A stretch of 64,000 bases of DNA, taken from NCBI RefSeq assembly GCF_002159175.1, contig NZ_NFGZ01000014.1, positions 19,020-83,019 on the forward strand, in the 5' to 3' direction. Each line of letters opens with the position of its first letter. Position 1 is the first letter of the stretch. Shown here in pieces: positions 17,099 through 25,417 of this stretch. Below the pieces are notes generated by a model. That model was not told the origin of the DNA. It worked only from the letters and a program-made list of their open reading frames with translations, and made no database searches. The DNA comes from Flavonifractor sp. An92. Lineage in GTDB: Bacteria > Bacillota > Clostridia > Oscillospirales > Oscillospiraceae. Made by a program: the position numbers and the translations under genes.

Positions 17099-18796
17099 CT
17101 ATATGAACGAAAAATGAGTGACGTCAAACATGCCAAGATCGGTGAGCCGTACCTCCGGGATCACCGGCAGGGCCACGAAGCTCAGGGTGGTGAAGGGGTC
17201 GATGCCCTCGGTCACGCCCATGGCCCGGGCCTGGGCCAGCAGGCGCTCCAGCTCGGGCAGGAATTCCTCCGTGGGCGCGGCGCTCATCAGGCCCCCCACC
17301 GGCAGGGGAAGGCGGCCCACCACCTTGCCGTCCTGGACCAGACAGTAGCCGCCGTCCATCTCCTCCATGGTGCGCACCGCCAGAAGGAGGTCGTCGTCGT
17401 TGTTGGCCGCCACGATCAGGTTGTGGGAGTCGTGGGCCACGGTGGTGGCCACCGCGCCGTGGCGCAGGCCGTAGCCCTGGATGAGCCCCACGCCGATGTG
17501 CCCGGTGGCGTGGTGGCGCTCCACCACCGCCAGCTTGCGCAGGTTCCCGGCGGCGATCTCCGCTTCCACATCGCCGGAGGGGATCTGAGTGCGGCGGGTG
17601 ACGATCTGCCCCGGCTGGACCACCAGCACCGGCTGCTCCTCCCGCTGGGGGAGGCGGAACCGGGCGGCGTCGCAGGCGGGCAGGTGGACGCTGTGGAGAA
17701 TGGCGTCCGGGCAGGCGGCCGGCGTCTCCGGGACCAGGAGCTCTCCGTCTCGCACCACACAGCGCCCATCCTTGTAGACCTGGGCGACCTGGAAGTGGTC
17801 CAGATCGTCCAGCACCACCAGATCGGCCCGATAGCCGGGCGCCACCGCGCCCAGCCGCCGCAGGCCGTAGATCTGAGCGGCGTTGAAGGTGGCCATCTGT
17901 ACGGCCTGGACGGGGGGGAGGCCCAGCGCCACGGCCATGGCCGCGTTGTGGCGGATGGTGCCGTCCCGGCGGATGTCGGCCAGATGCTTGTCGTCGGTGC
18001 AGAAGGCCATGCGCCCGGTGGACACCCCATCGGCCAGAGCCCCGGTGATGAGCTCCGTCAGATTGCGGGAGGCGCTGCCCTCCCGCACCAGGACCGCCAT
18101 CCCGGCGCGGAGCTTTTCCCGGGCCTCTGCCCAGGTCACCGACTCGTGGTCGGTGGCGATGCCGGCGCAGGCGTAGGCCTGGAGCGCCGCACCGCTGACG
18201 CCGGGGGCGTGCCCGTCGATCACCTGTCCGGAAAAGGCCTCCAGCTTGGCCAGCACGTCGGGGTCGCAGGAAGTGACGCCGGGGTAGTTCATCATCTCGC
18301 CCAGCCCCAGCACACGGGGGTGCGCCTGCAATTCCAGCAGGTCGGCGGCGCTCAGCACCGCCCCGGCGTGCTCAAAGGGTGTGGCGGGCACGCAGGAGGG
18401 GAGCTGCACATAGTAGTTGACCGGGGCGTTTTCCGAGGCGTCCAGCATGTAGCGGATGCCCGCCATCCCGGCCACATTGGCGATCTCGTGGGGGTCGGTG
18501 ACGAGGGTGGTCACGCCGTGCCGGAGCTCTTCCCGGCAGTAGTGCTCCGGCACCACCATGGAGCTCTCCACATGGCAGTGGGCGTTGATGAGCCCGGGGA
18601 TCACATAGCGCCCCTCCAAGTGGACGGTGTAGAGCCCCTTCTGGTAGGAGCCGATGCCGGCGATCACGCCGTCACAGACGGCGATGTCGCCCGTATAGAT
18701 CTGGCCGGTAAACACATCGACGATCCGCCCGCCTTTGAGGAGCAGATCCGCCGGCCGCTGTCCCAGTGCGGTCTGGATGCGCAGTTGCTGCTTCAT
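17099..18796 (-). CDS. ade: Adenine deaminase
   Basis: 565-aa metallo-dependent amidohydrolase that converts adenine to hypoxanthine and ammonia. It has the metal-binding GLINAHCHVESSMV (about 69-82) and TDPHEIANVAG (about 100-110) motifs, EMMNYPGV, GHAPG, and a C-terminal domain with VAHDSHNLIVAANND typical of bacterial Ade. Length is normal for the family. It heads the four-gene group with the nucleoside hydrolase and ABC ATPase, pointing to adenine-containing nucleosides as substrates. A consensus-like promoter with paired ACTTGTA boxes lies upstream. Confidence 0.96.
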   Translation of the reverse strand: MKQQLRIQTALGQRPADLLLKGGRIVDVFTGQIYTGDIAVCDGVIAGIGSYQKGLYTVHLEGRYVIPGLINAHCHVESSMVVPEHYCREELRHGVTTLVTDPHEIANVAGMAGIRYMLDASENAPVNYYVQLPSCVPATPFEHAGAVLSAADLLELQAHPRVLGLGEMMNYPGVTSCDPDVLAKLEAFSGQVIDGHAPGVSGAALQAYACAGIATDHESVTWAEAREKLRAGMAVLVREGSASRNLTELITGALADGVSTGRMAFCTDDKHLADIRRDGTIRHNAAMAVALGLPPVQAVQMATFNAAQIYGLRRLGAVAPGYRADLVVLDDLDHFQVAQVYKDGRCVVRDGELLVPETPAACPDAILHSVHLPACDAARFRLPQREEQPVLVVQPGQIVTRRTQIPSGDVEAEIAAGNLRKLAVVERHHATGHIGVGLIQGYGLRHGAVATTVAHDSHNLIVAANNDDDLLLAVRTMEEMDGGYCLVQDGKVVGRLPLPVGGLMSAAPTEEFLPELERLLAQARAMGVTEGIDPFTTLSFVALPVIPEVRLTDLGMFDVTHFSFI

Positions 18797-18886
18797 GAAG
18801 TGCCTCCTTCTCCACCGGCCCGGAGGGCCTCCGGGGGTGCGGACCGGTTCCTTAGGGTGCTTAATGTTTTAATGTCATATATTCTA

Positions 18887-18955
18887 TACAAGTATATGAT
18901 TTATGGGGATAGCATACATCTGAACCGCCATTCTGTCAAGAGTACTTGTACAGAA
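18887..18955 (-). promoter_or_regulatory. Adenine deaminase promoter with flanking HutC-type boxes
   Basis: On the minus strand TTGACA, 17-nt spacer, TATGCT form a promoter (18911-18939). TATACAAGTATA lies just downstream of the -10 and GTACTTGTAC just upstream of the -35, inside a wider TTCTGT/ACAGAA inverted repeat. The layout suggests a GntR/HutC repressor binding both sides of the promoter. Confidence 0.6.
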
Positions 18956-19037
18956 TGTCAAAATTTGCCCGGAAAATCGCCGCCCGGATTTTCCGGGCGG
19001 CGGCGTTGCATTCCATGCCGGGCTGTATTATGATAGA

Positions 19038-19051
19038 GTTACAAATGTAAC
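19038..19051. promoter_or_regulatory. Palindrome GTTACA-AA-TGTAAC upstream of the SorC-type gene
   Basis: Perfect 6-bp arms, located about 24 nt before the start codon. The TGTAAC half-site recurs after the regulator gene and in the promoter of the kinase operon, so it is the likely operator of this regulator. The upstream gap also holds a GC-rich hairpin (18978-19002) without a T-run. Confidence 0.6.
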
Positions 19052-19074
19052 ATCCATCGGGGTGGGGGAGTGTC

Positions 19075-20007
19075 ATGAACCGCAGCCGGGAAAAATTGCA
19101 GAAGCTGGCCCATGTGGCCCAGCGCTATTATCTGGAGGACTGGAACCAGAGCGACATCGCCAAGGAGCTGGGCGTGTCCCGGCCGCTCATCAGCCGGATG
19201 CTCCGGGAGGCCCGGGAGCTGGGCGTGGTGAAGATCATGGTCTGTCCGCCGGTGACCGACGCCGACACCCTGCTGGAGCGGCTCCGCCGCACCACCTCCA
19301 TCCGGGACGGCGTGCTGGTGGAGGACGGGGCCGACGATGACGCCACCAACCAGCGCCTCTCCCAGGGCGCGGTGCAGCTGCTGTGGCAGCTGCACTCCCG
19401 CCGCCTGGGCATCGGCTGGGGCCACCTCATCGGCCAGCTGGTCACCTGGCTGGAGGAGCACCCCCAGCTGGGCAGCACCGTCACCGACATCTGCCCCCTG
19501 GTGGGCAACGCCAGCATTCCCGCCCGGAACTACCAGTCCAATGAGAACGTGCGCCTCATCGCCCAGCAGCTGGGGGCCACGCCCCACTTCATTTACCTGC
19601 CCGCCCTGCCGGAGGGCCTGGAGGAAAAGCAGCTCCTCTGCTCCACCGAGATCTACCGCCAGATCCAGCTGGAGTGGTCCAGGATCGACACGGCGCTGGT
19701 CAACATCGGCAATTACCCCTCCAGCCCAGACTTCGCCTCCCTGGTCCGCTACGGGAGCCTTCTCCAGGAGGAGCACACCTGCGGGCGCCTGCTGGTCTAC
19801 TACTTCAACCCCGAGGGCAAGGTGATCCAATCCGACCAGGATTTCGCCATCCAGATCCCGCTGGAGACCCTGAAGGGCTGTCCCAACCGGATCGGCGTCT
19901 GTTCGGCCAACACCAGCGTCCAGGCCCTGCGGGGCGCGCTGGCATCGGGCATCTTCACCCATCTGGTGGCCCGGGCGGGGCTGGTACGGTCTCTGCTGGA
20001 GGAATAA
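19075..20007 (+). CDS. SorC/DeoR-type sugar-binding transcriptional regulator (LsrR-like)
   Basis: 310-aa regulator. The N-terminal HTH (about 20-60) contains WNQSDIAKELGVSRPLISRM. The remainder is the SorC sugar-binding domain, which senses phosphorylated sugars and resembles NagB folds (GIGWGHLIGQL near 120, late GVCSANTSVQALRGAL). LsrR, the AI-2-phosphate sensor, belongs to this family. The downstream operon encodes a kinase pair and an LsrF-like aldolase, the same logic as lsr operons. TGTAAC sites upstream and downstream imply control of itself and of the operon. Confidence 0.93.
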   Translation: MNRSREKLQKLAHVAQRYYLEDWNQSDIAKELGVSRPLISRMLREARELGVVKIMVCPPVTDADTLLERLRRTTSIRDGVLVEDGADDDATNQRLSQGAVQLLWQLHSRRLGIGWGHLIGQLVTWLEEHPQLGSTVTDICPLVGNASIPARNYQSNENVRLIAQQLGATPHFIYLPALPEGLEEKQLLCSTEIYRQIQLEWSRIDTALVNIGNYPSSPDFASLVRYGSLLQEEHTCGRLLVYYFNPEGKVIQSDQDFAIQIPLETLKGCPNRIGVCSANTSVQALRGALASGIFTHLVARAGLVRSLLEE

Positions 20008-20023
20008 TGTAACATATGTAACC

Positions 20024-20062
20024 ACACCCTTCCGCAAAACAGAGCGGAGGGGTGTAGTTCTT
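20024..20062 (+). terminator. Terminator after the SorC-type regulator
   Basis: ACACCCTTCCGC pairs with GCGGAGGGGTGT around an 8-nt loop, with one G-U pair, followed by a T-rich stretch. Two tandem TGTAAC sites (20008-20022) lie just before it. Confidence 0.7.
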
Positions 20063-20124
20063 TGTCTATATGACCAAATTAAGCGATTATACTTTATCGA
20101 ATATAGAGAAAATGACAAATAAAA

Positions 20125-20170
20125 TTGACTTCTGTAACGGTGAGGAATAGAATGGAGGCACAAACGTAAC
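20125..20170 (+). promoter_or_regulatory. Promoter and TGTAAC operators of the dhaLK-aldolase operon
   Basis: TTGACT, 17-nt spacer, TAGAAT form the promoter. TGTAAC lies inside the spacer (20134-20139) and CGTAAC lies downstream (20165-20170), matching the half-sites around the SorC-type gene. Confidence 0.65.
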
Positions 20171-20191
20171 AACCGGAAAGAAGGGAGAGCT

Positions 20192-20800
20192 ATGACGAAA
20201 ACGGAATTTGCCCAGCGGCTTCTCCACGCCTGCGACCACGTGAAGGCCGCGGAGGCGACCCTCACCGAGATCGACTCCAAATTCGGCGACGCGGACCACG
20301 GCCTCACCATGAGCAAGATCGCCGGGGCTATCGCCCAGGCGGTGGAGGAGTCCGACGGGGGCATCCAGGAGATGCTGGACGACGCGGCCATGGCGGTCAT
20401 GGTGCTCAACGGCGGCAGCGCGGTGCCCCTCTGGAACAGCTGGCTGGACGGCATGCAGGAGGCCGCCCCCGCCGGGGAGGAGATCGACGTGGCCGGGCTC
20501 CAGGCCGTGTTCGCCCGGGCCTTTGAGGCGCTGGACGAGATGTCGGGGGCCAAGGTGGGGGACAAGACCATGATGGACGCCCTCATCCCCGCCAGCGAGG
20601 CCATCGCCGCCTACACCGGCAGCGACGAGGGCGAGCTCTTCGACCTGGCCGCCCGGGCTGCCGCCGAGGGCGCCGAGGCCAGCAAGAACTTTGTCTCCAA
20701 ATTCGGCCGGGCCAAGAGCTACGGGGAGCAGACCATCGGCACCCCCGACGCGGGCGCCGTGTCCATGTCCGTATTCTTCCAGGGACTGGCCCAGGGCTGA
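20192..20800 (+). CDS. DhaL-type kinase subunit
   Basis: 202-aa all-helical nucleotide-binding subunit of a dihydroxyacetone-type kinase. The Mg-ADP site motif IDSKFGDADHGLTM (about 29-42) has the aspartates of GDxDHG; MSGAKVGDKTMMDAL (about 108-122) and the closing TIGTPDAGAVS are also family marks. It is paired with the DhaK gene 29 nt downstream. No DhaM phosphotransfer subunit is seen nearby, so whether ATP or PEP is the donor is open. GGGAG precedes the ATG. Confidence 0.9.
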   Translation: MTKTEFAQRLLHACDHVKAAEATLTEIDSKFGDADHGLTMSKIAGAIAQAVEESDGGIQEMLDDAAMAVMVLNGGSAVPLWNSWLDGMQEAAPAGEEIDVAGLQAVFARAFEALDEMSGAKVGDKTMMDALIPASEAIAAYTGSDEGELFDLAARAAAEGAEASKNFVSKFGRAKSYGEQTIGTPDAGAVSMSVFFQGLAQG

Positions 20801-20829
20801 GTCCATCCAATCGACCGGGAGGTATCACT

Positions 20830-21828
20830 ATGAAAATGAAGAAGTTCATCAACGCGCCCGAGACCATCACCGACGAGGAGCTGGTGGGCCTGGGCCTGGC
20901 CTATCCCGACATTCTGGACGTGGACGGCCATCTGGTCATCAGCAAGGACCTGGCCACCGCCGACCGCGTGACCATCGTCACCTACGGCGGCTCCGGCCAC
21001 GAGCCCGCCCAGGCGGGCTTCGTGGGCAAGGGCATGCTGGATGTGCAGGCCGTGGGCGACATCTTCGCCGCCCCCAACGGCAAGCTGGTCTTTGACGCCA
21101 TGAAGCTGGCCGACAAGGGCCACGGCGTGCTCCTCCTCACCCTGAACTACGCCGGCGATCAGCTGGCCGGCAAGCAGGCCATCAAGCTGGCCCAGAAGGC
21201 GGGCCTGAACTTCCGCCAGGTGGTCACCGGGGAGGAGATCCAGTTCGACCCCAATGGCGAGGACAACCAGCGCGGTCTGGCCGGCGCCGTGGCCCTGTAC
21301 CACGTGGCCGCCGCAGCCGCCCGGGAGGGCAAGAGCCTGGATGAGGTGGCCGCCATTGCCCAGCGCTACGCCGACAACATGGCCTCCATCACCGTGAAAT
21401 CCACCGACGCCACCCACCCCCAGAACGGCATGTCCTTCGGCGACCTGGGCGAGACCGACCTTATGGAGATCGGCGCGGGCCAGCACGGCGAGGGCGGCGG
21501 TGTCCGGGTGCCCATGATGTCCTCCAAGGATACCGTGGCCACCGTGGCCGAGGCCCTGAGCAGCAAGCTGGGCCTGAAGGCCGGGGACAACGCCTTCGTC
21601 ATGATCAACGGCTGCGGCGCCACCACCATGATGGAGATGCTGGTGCTCTTCAAGGACACCGTGGAGTTCCTCAAGGCCAAGGGCGTCAACGTGGTGGCCA
21701 GCATGGTGGGCGAGATCCTCACTGTGCAGGAGGCGGGCGGCTTCCAGATGAACCTCGCCAAGTGGGACGATGAGATCCTCCGCCTGTGGAACACCCCCTG
21801 CCACACCCCCGCGTACAGCAAGGAGTAA
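20830..21828 (+). CDS. DhaK-type kinase subunit
   Basis: 332-aa substrate-binding subunit. TYGGSGHEPAQAGFVG (about 53-68) and LTLNYAGD are the conserved DhaK blocks. The residue expected to form the hemiaminal bond with the ketose is the His in EIGAGQHGEGG (about 217-227). Canonical enzymes phosphorylate dihydroxyacetone; paralogues act on erythrulose and other short ketoses. The adjacent LsrF-like aldolase suggests a C4-C5 keto-sugar and not dihydroxyacetone alone (inference). Confidence 0.92.
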   Translation: MKMKKFINAPETITDEELVGLGLAYPDILDVDGHLVISKDLATADRVTIVTYGGSGHEPAQAGFVGKGMLDVQAVGDIFAAPNGKLVFDAMKLADKGHGVLLLTLNYAGDQLAGKQAIKLAQKAGLNFRQVVTGEEIQFDPNGEDNQRGLAGAVALYHVAAAAAREGKSLDEVAAIAQRYADNMASITVKSTDATHPQNGMSFGDLGETDLMEIGAGQHGEGGGVRVPMMSSKDTVATVAEALSSKLGLKAGDNAFVMINGCGATTMMEMLVLFKDTVEFLKAKGVNVVASMVGEILTVQEAGGFQMNLAKWDDEILRLWNTPCHTPAYSKE

Positions 21829-21831
21829 GCC

Positions 21832-22719
21832 ATGGCAGATAACATTGGAAACAAGGCCGCCCACGACTATCACCTGGACACCCCTGTGGCCCAGGAGGGA
21901 TTTTACGTCAAGGGCGCGGCCCACTGTGACTGGGGCATGAAGAGCCGCCTGGGCCGCATGTTCCGCCCCGAGTCGGGCAACACCGTCATGCTGGCCTTTG
22001 ACCACGGCTACATCATGGGCCCCACCGCCGGACTGGAGCGGCTGGATCTGGTCATCCCGCCCCTCATCCCCTATGTGGACGTGCTCATGGGTACCAAGGG
22101 GGCCATGCGCGCCTGCATCCCCCCTGCCAGCTCCGCCGCCAAGTGCGTGCGGGTGACCTACGATACCACCGTGCTCTTTGACGAGATGAGCAACGGCGGC
22201 GGCATCGCCTGCGACATCGAGAACGCCATCCGCATGAACGCCGACTGCATGGCGGTCCAGACCTTCCTGGGGGCCCCCGGCGAGAGCCGCTCCCTGGAGC
22301 TCCTGGCCCGCACCGCCGATGCCGGCGCCCGCTACGGCATCCCCACCCTGGGCGTGGTGGCGGTGGGCAAGCAGATGGAGCGCACCGAGAAATTCTTCCT
22401 CCTGGCCACCCGGGTCCTGGCCGAGAACGGGGCCAACGTGGTCAAGAGCTACTACTGCGACGGGTTCGAGCGGGTGGCCGCCGCCTGCCCGGTGCCCATC
22501 GTCATCGCCGGGGGCAAGAAGCTCCCCGAGCTGGAGGCCCTGGAGATGGCCTACAAGGCCATTCAGGAGGGCGCCCACGGTGTGGACATGGGCCGGAACA
22601 TCTTCCAGTCCGACTGCCCCGCCGGCATGGCCCAGGCCATCGGCGCGGTGGTCCATCAGGGTTACACGCCCCAGCAGGCTTATGAGGTATACGAGAGCGT
22701 CAAGCATAAGGAGGGTTAA
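21832..22719 (+). CDS. Class I aldolase/thiolase of the LsrF (DeoC/FbaB) family
   Basis: 295-aa TIM-barrel Schiff-base enzyme similar to LsrF, which acts on phosphorylated AI-2 breakdown products. It has AFDHGYIMGP (about 58-67), the lysine in NVVKSYYCDGF (about 200-210) as candidate Schiff-base residue, and the phosphate-binding IVIAGGKK and GVDMGRNIFQ segments. Its start lies 3 nt after the DhaK stop. Together with the kinase subunits it would cleave or thiolyse the phosphorylated sugar. Confidence 0.88.
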   Translation: MADNIGNKAAHDYHLDTPVAQEGFYVKGAAHCDWGMKSRLGRMFRPESGNTVMLAFDHGYIMGPTAGLERLDLVIPPLIPYVDVLMGTKGAMRACIPPASSAAKCVRVTYDTTVLFDEMSNGGGIACDIENAIRMNADCMAVQTFLGAPGESRSLELLARTADAGARYGIPTLGVVAVGKQMERTEKFFLLATRVLAENGANVVKSYYCDGFERVAAACPVPIVIAGGKKLPELEALEMAYKAIQEGAHGVDMGRNIFQSDCPAGMAQAIGAVVHQGYTPQQAYEVYESVKHKEG

Positions 22720-22722
22720 GCT

Positions 22723-23043
22723 ATGTCCGCGGAGTACATGCACATCGGCATCCCCGTCACCAACCGCAAGCCCGGCATGACCTACAACGAGGGGGCCAAG
22801 TTCTGGGTCAGCAATGTGGACGACTATGACTACAAGATCGAGTATCTGAAGTTCGAGGAGGGCACCCCCTTCCCCGAGGAGATCCATCGCAACCCCCATG
22901 TGGCCTACAAGGTGGATAACCTGGAAAAGTACATCGCCGACGCCGACAGCGTCATCTGCGGCCCCATGCCCGCCAACGAAAAGGACCGCCTGGCCTTCGT
23001 GTGGAAGGACGGCGCCATCCTGGAGCTGTACGAGGCCAACTGA
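22723..23043 (+). CDS. Small VOC-fold (glyoxalase-like) protein
   Basis: 106-aa protein with the look of a single vicinal-oxygen-chelate module: MHIGIPV at the start, HVAYKVDNLEKYIADA in the middle and LAFVWKDGAILELYE at the end, where ELYE commonly supplies a metal-binding Glu. It directly follows the aldolase and ends the operon. An isomerase role on the keto-sugar phosphate, analogous in position to LsrG though of a different fold, is a guess. Confidence 0.7.
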   Translation: MSAEYMHIGIPVTNRKPGMTYNEGAKFWVSNVDDYDYKIEYLKFEEGTPFPEEIHRNPHVAYKVDNLEKYIADADSVICGPMPANEKDRLAFVWKDGAILELYEAN

Positions 23044-23060
23044 GTACATTCCGAACCACC

Positions 23061-23094
23061 AGCCCCCGGACCCGCCCAGGGCCCGGGGGCTTTT
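23061..23094 (+). terminator. Terminator of the SorC-regulated operon
   Basis: A GC-rich stem of GCCCCCGG type with its complement, followed by TTTT. An extended -10 (TGTGGTATAAT, near 23110) for the next gene lies just beyond. Confidence 0.8.
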
Positions 23095-23188
23095 CGCGCA
23101 CCGGACGGTGTGGTATAATATACAGTAATATCATTTTGTTACCCCCAGCATCGGCGACCCCCCATACCGGCAGAAAGGAGGCGGTCGG

Positions 23189-23896
23189 ATGATCCGCATC
23201 GCCGTTGCCGAGGACGAGGCGTCCTGGGCCCAGCAATTGCAGTCTTACCTGGACCGATATGCCAGAGAATCGGGGCAGAGCTTTGATGTGGTCCTCTTCC
23301 CGGACGGGGAGGACCTGGTGGAGCGGTACCAGGGTCAGTTCGACCTGATTTTCCTGGACGTTCAGATGCGCTTTCTGGACGGCATGGCCACGGCGGAGCT
23401 CATCCGGCGGACCGATCCGGAGGTCATCATCATTTTCATCACCAACATGGCCCAGTACGCCATCCGCGGCTACGAGGTGGACGCCCTGGACTACATGCTC
23501 AAACCAGTGAGCTACGACACCTTTGTCCAGCGCCTGGGCCGGGCGCTGGAGCGGCTGCGGCGGCGGACGCGGACCTATGTGGCCATCCCCATCAAGGGCG
23601 GCACCATGAAGCTGGCCGCCGAGGACATCACCTATGTGGAGAGCCAGGGGCACCGCCTCATCTACCACACCCGGGAGGACGTGTATGTGAGCAGCGGCAC
23701 CATCAAAGAGGCGGAGGAGAAGCTGGACGGGCTGCACTTTTTCCGCAGCAACAAGGGCTACCTGCTGAATCTGGCCTTTGTGGACGGGGTGCAGGACAAC
23801 TGCGCCCTGGTGGGAGAGGAGCGGCTGCTCATCAGCCGCGCCCGGAAAGCCCCCTTCCTGGAGGCCCTGGCCGCCTACCTGGGAGGGGGACGCTGA
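23189..23896 (+). CDS. LytTR response regulator (AgrA-type)
   Basis: 235-aa two-component regulator. The receiver domain (about 1-120) has EDE near residue 9 and the phospho-acceptor Asp57 in FLDVQM, with a lysine in MLKPVSYD. The LytTR DNA-binding domain (about 130-235) contains ITYVESQGHRLIYHT and FFRSNKGYLLNLAFV. AAAGGAGG precedes the ATG, and its stop overlaps the sensor gene start. Likely targets include the downstream GH3 gene, whose upstream region has a direct repeat (inference). Confidence 0.95.
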   Translation: MIRIAVAEDEASWAQQLQSYLDRYARESGQSFDVVLFPDGEDLVERYQGQFDLIFLDVQMRFLDGMATAELIRRTDPEVIIIFITNMAQYAIRGYEVDALDYMLKPVSYDTFVQRLGRALERLRRRTRTYVAIPIKGGTMKLAAEDITYVESQGHRLIYHTREDVYVSSGTIKEAEEKLDGLHFFRSNKGYLLNLAFVDGVQDNCALVGEERLLISRARKAPFLEALAAYLGGGR

Positions 23897-25221
23897 TGGG
23901 CGAGACCATGCCCCGCCTCTTCACCGCTCTGGCCGAGTGGGGAGCCTGTATGCTCTACCTGACCCAGTACCGCCGCCGCTTCCGGGGCCCCCGGCTGTGG
24001 CTGGTAGCGGGGGGCAGTCTTATCCTCCAGGGGGCCTGGCTCCAGGTCACGGGCTCGGCGCCGGTGGCCCTCTGGATGCCCGCCATGGCCGCGGCGGTGG
24101 GGCTCATGCTGCTGCTCATCTGGAGCTGTGCCGCCGTGGACCTCATCGGGGCGGGGTACTGCACCGTGCGGGCCTTTTTGCTGGCGGAATTCGCCGCCTC
24201 GCTGGAGTGGCAGCTCTACACCTTCTTTGTGGAGCGGACCGGTCTCCGGGGCGCCGCGGTGTCCGGGGCGTTCCTTGTGGCGGTCTACGGCGGGGTGTTC
24301 CTCCTGGCCCTCCGGCTGGAAAAGCGGGCCAACGGCAGCGGCGGCCCGCCGGGTGTGACCAACCGGGAGCTGCTGTCCGCCTCCGCCATGGGCCTGGGGG
24401 CCTTTTTGCTGAGCAACCTCAGCTTCGTCTCGGCCAACACCCCCTTCAGTAGCTCCTTCCAGCAGGAGATCTCCACCATCCGCACCCTGGTGGACCTGTC
24501 CGGTGTGGTGCTGCTCTACGCCTATCACCTCCAGCTCTCCGAGCTGCACACCCGCCGGGAGCTGGACGCCATCAAGAACATCCTGCAAAACCAGTACATC
24601 CAGTACCGGCAGTCCCGGGAGAGCATCGACCTCATCAACCGGAAGTACCACGACCTCAAGCACCAGATCGCCGTGCTCCGGGCGGAGGAGGACCCCGACC
24701 GCCGGGCGGCCTTCCTGGACCGGATGGAGGAGGAGATCCTCCACTACGAGGCCCAAAACAAGACCGGAAACTCGGTGCTGGACACCGTCCTCACCGGCAA
24801 AAGCCTCTACTGCGCCAAGCACCAGATCAAGCTCACCTGTGTGGCCGACGGAAGCCACCTGGCCTTTATGGACATCATGGACGTGTGTACCCTCTTCGGA
24901 AACGCCCTGGACAACGCCATCGAGTACGAGCTGTCCATCCCGGACAAGGAAAAGCGCCTCATCCATCTGGAGGTCTATGTGCGCAAAGGGTTCCTGGTCA
25001 TCCGGTGCGAGAACTACTGTCCCAATCCGCCGGTCTTTGAAAACGGCCTCCCTGTCACCACCAAGGCCGACCGGGAGTACCACGGCTACGGGCTCAAGAG
25101 CATCCGCTACACCGCCGAAAAGTACGGCGGCTCCATGGCGGTGGAGGCCAGCGACGGCTGGTTCCAGCTCACGCTGCTCTTCCCGCTGCAGCCGGATCAG
25201 CCGCCAAAAAAATCCGCCTGA
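23896..25221 (+). CDS. AgrC-type sensor histidine kinase (GHKL)
   Basis: 441-aa membrane kinase. About six hydrophobic segments occupy residues 5-205, followed by a coiled dimerisation helix with the phospho-acceptor candidate His252 in KYHDLKHQ. The GHKL ATPase domain includes the N-box LFGNALDNAIEYE (about 333-345) and the G-box YHGYGLKSIRYTAEKYGG. AgrC proteins sense peptides, but no agrB or agrD precursor gene is present in the window, so the signal is unknown. Confidence 0.95.
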   Translation: MGETMPRLFTALAEWGACMLYLTQYRRRFRGPRLWLVAGGSLILQGAWLQVTGSAPVALWMPAMAAAVGLMLLLIWSCAAVDLIGAGYCTVRAFLLAEFAASLEWQLYTFFVERTGLRGAAVSGAFLVAVYGGVFLLALRLEKRANGSGGPPGVTNRELLSASAMGLGAFLLSNLSFVSANTPFSSSFQQEISTIRTLVDLSGVVLLYAYHLQLSELHTRRELDAIKNILQNQYIQYRQSRESIDLINRKYHDLKHQIAVLRAEEDPDRRAAFLDRMEEEILHYEAQNKTGNSVLDTVLTGKSLYCAKHQIKLTCVADGSHLAFMDIMDVCTLFGNALDNAIEYELSIPDKEKRLIHLEVYVRKGFLVIRCENYCPNPPVFENGLPVTTKADREYHGYGLKSIRYTAEKYGGSMAVEASDGWFQLTLLFPLQPDQPPKKSA

Positions 25222-25225
25222 TCTC

Positions 25226-25268
25226 CGCCCCACTTGTCCAAAGTGCTGAACAAGTGGGGCGATATTTT
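25226..25268 (+). terminator. Terminator after the two-component operon
   Basis: CGCCCCACTTGT pairs with ACAAGTGGGGCG around a 12-nt loop, followed by a T-rich tail. Confidence 0.85.
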
Positions 25269-25337
25269 GTTGAAATTCACAACTTGATTTGCAGTTTGAG
25301 CGGAAAATCGGACACTTTGTGCAGATGGCGTCCATTT

Positions 25338-25356
25338 CGGTAAAAATACGGTAAAA
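25338..25356 (+). repeat. Direct repeat CGGTAAAA, 11-bp spacing, upstream of GH3
   Basis: Two exact CGGTAAAA copies one helical turn apart, about 60 nt before the GH3 start. LytTR regulators bind direct repeats of similar size, and such a regulator is encoded directly upstream. Confidence 0.4.
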
Positions 25357-25417
25357 TCTTCATCAGAAATAAGGGCGATCCGGACGCCCGTCTGATTTGA
25401 AGAGGAGGAGAAAACCC

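Noticed and set aside
18978..19002. GC-rich hairpin before the SorC-type gene as a riboswitch or terminator
   Set aside because: A simple stem with a short loop and no T-run or conserved aptamer features.
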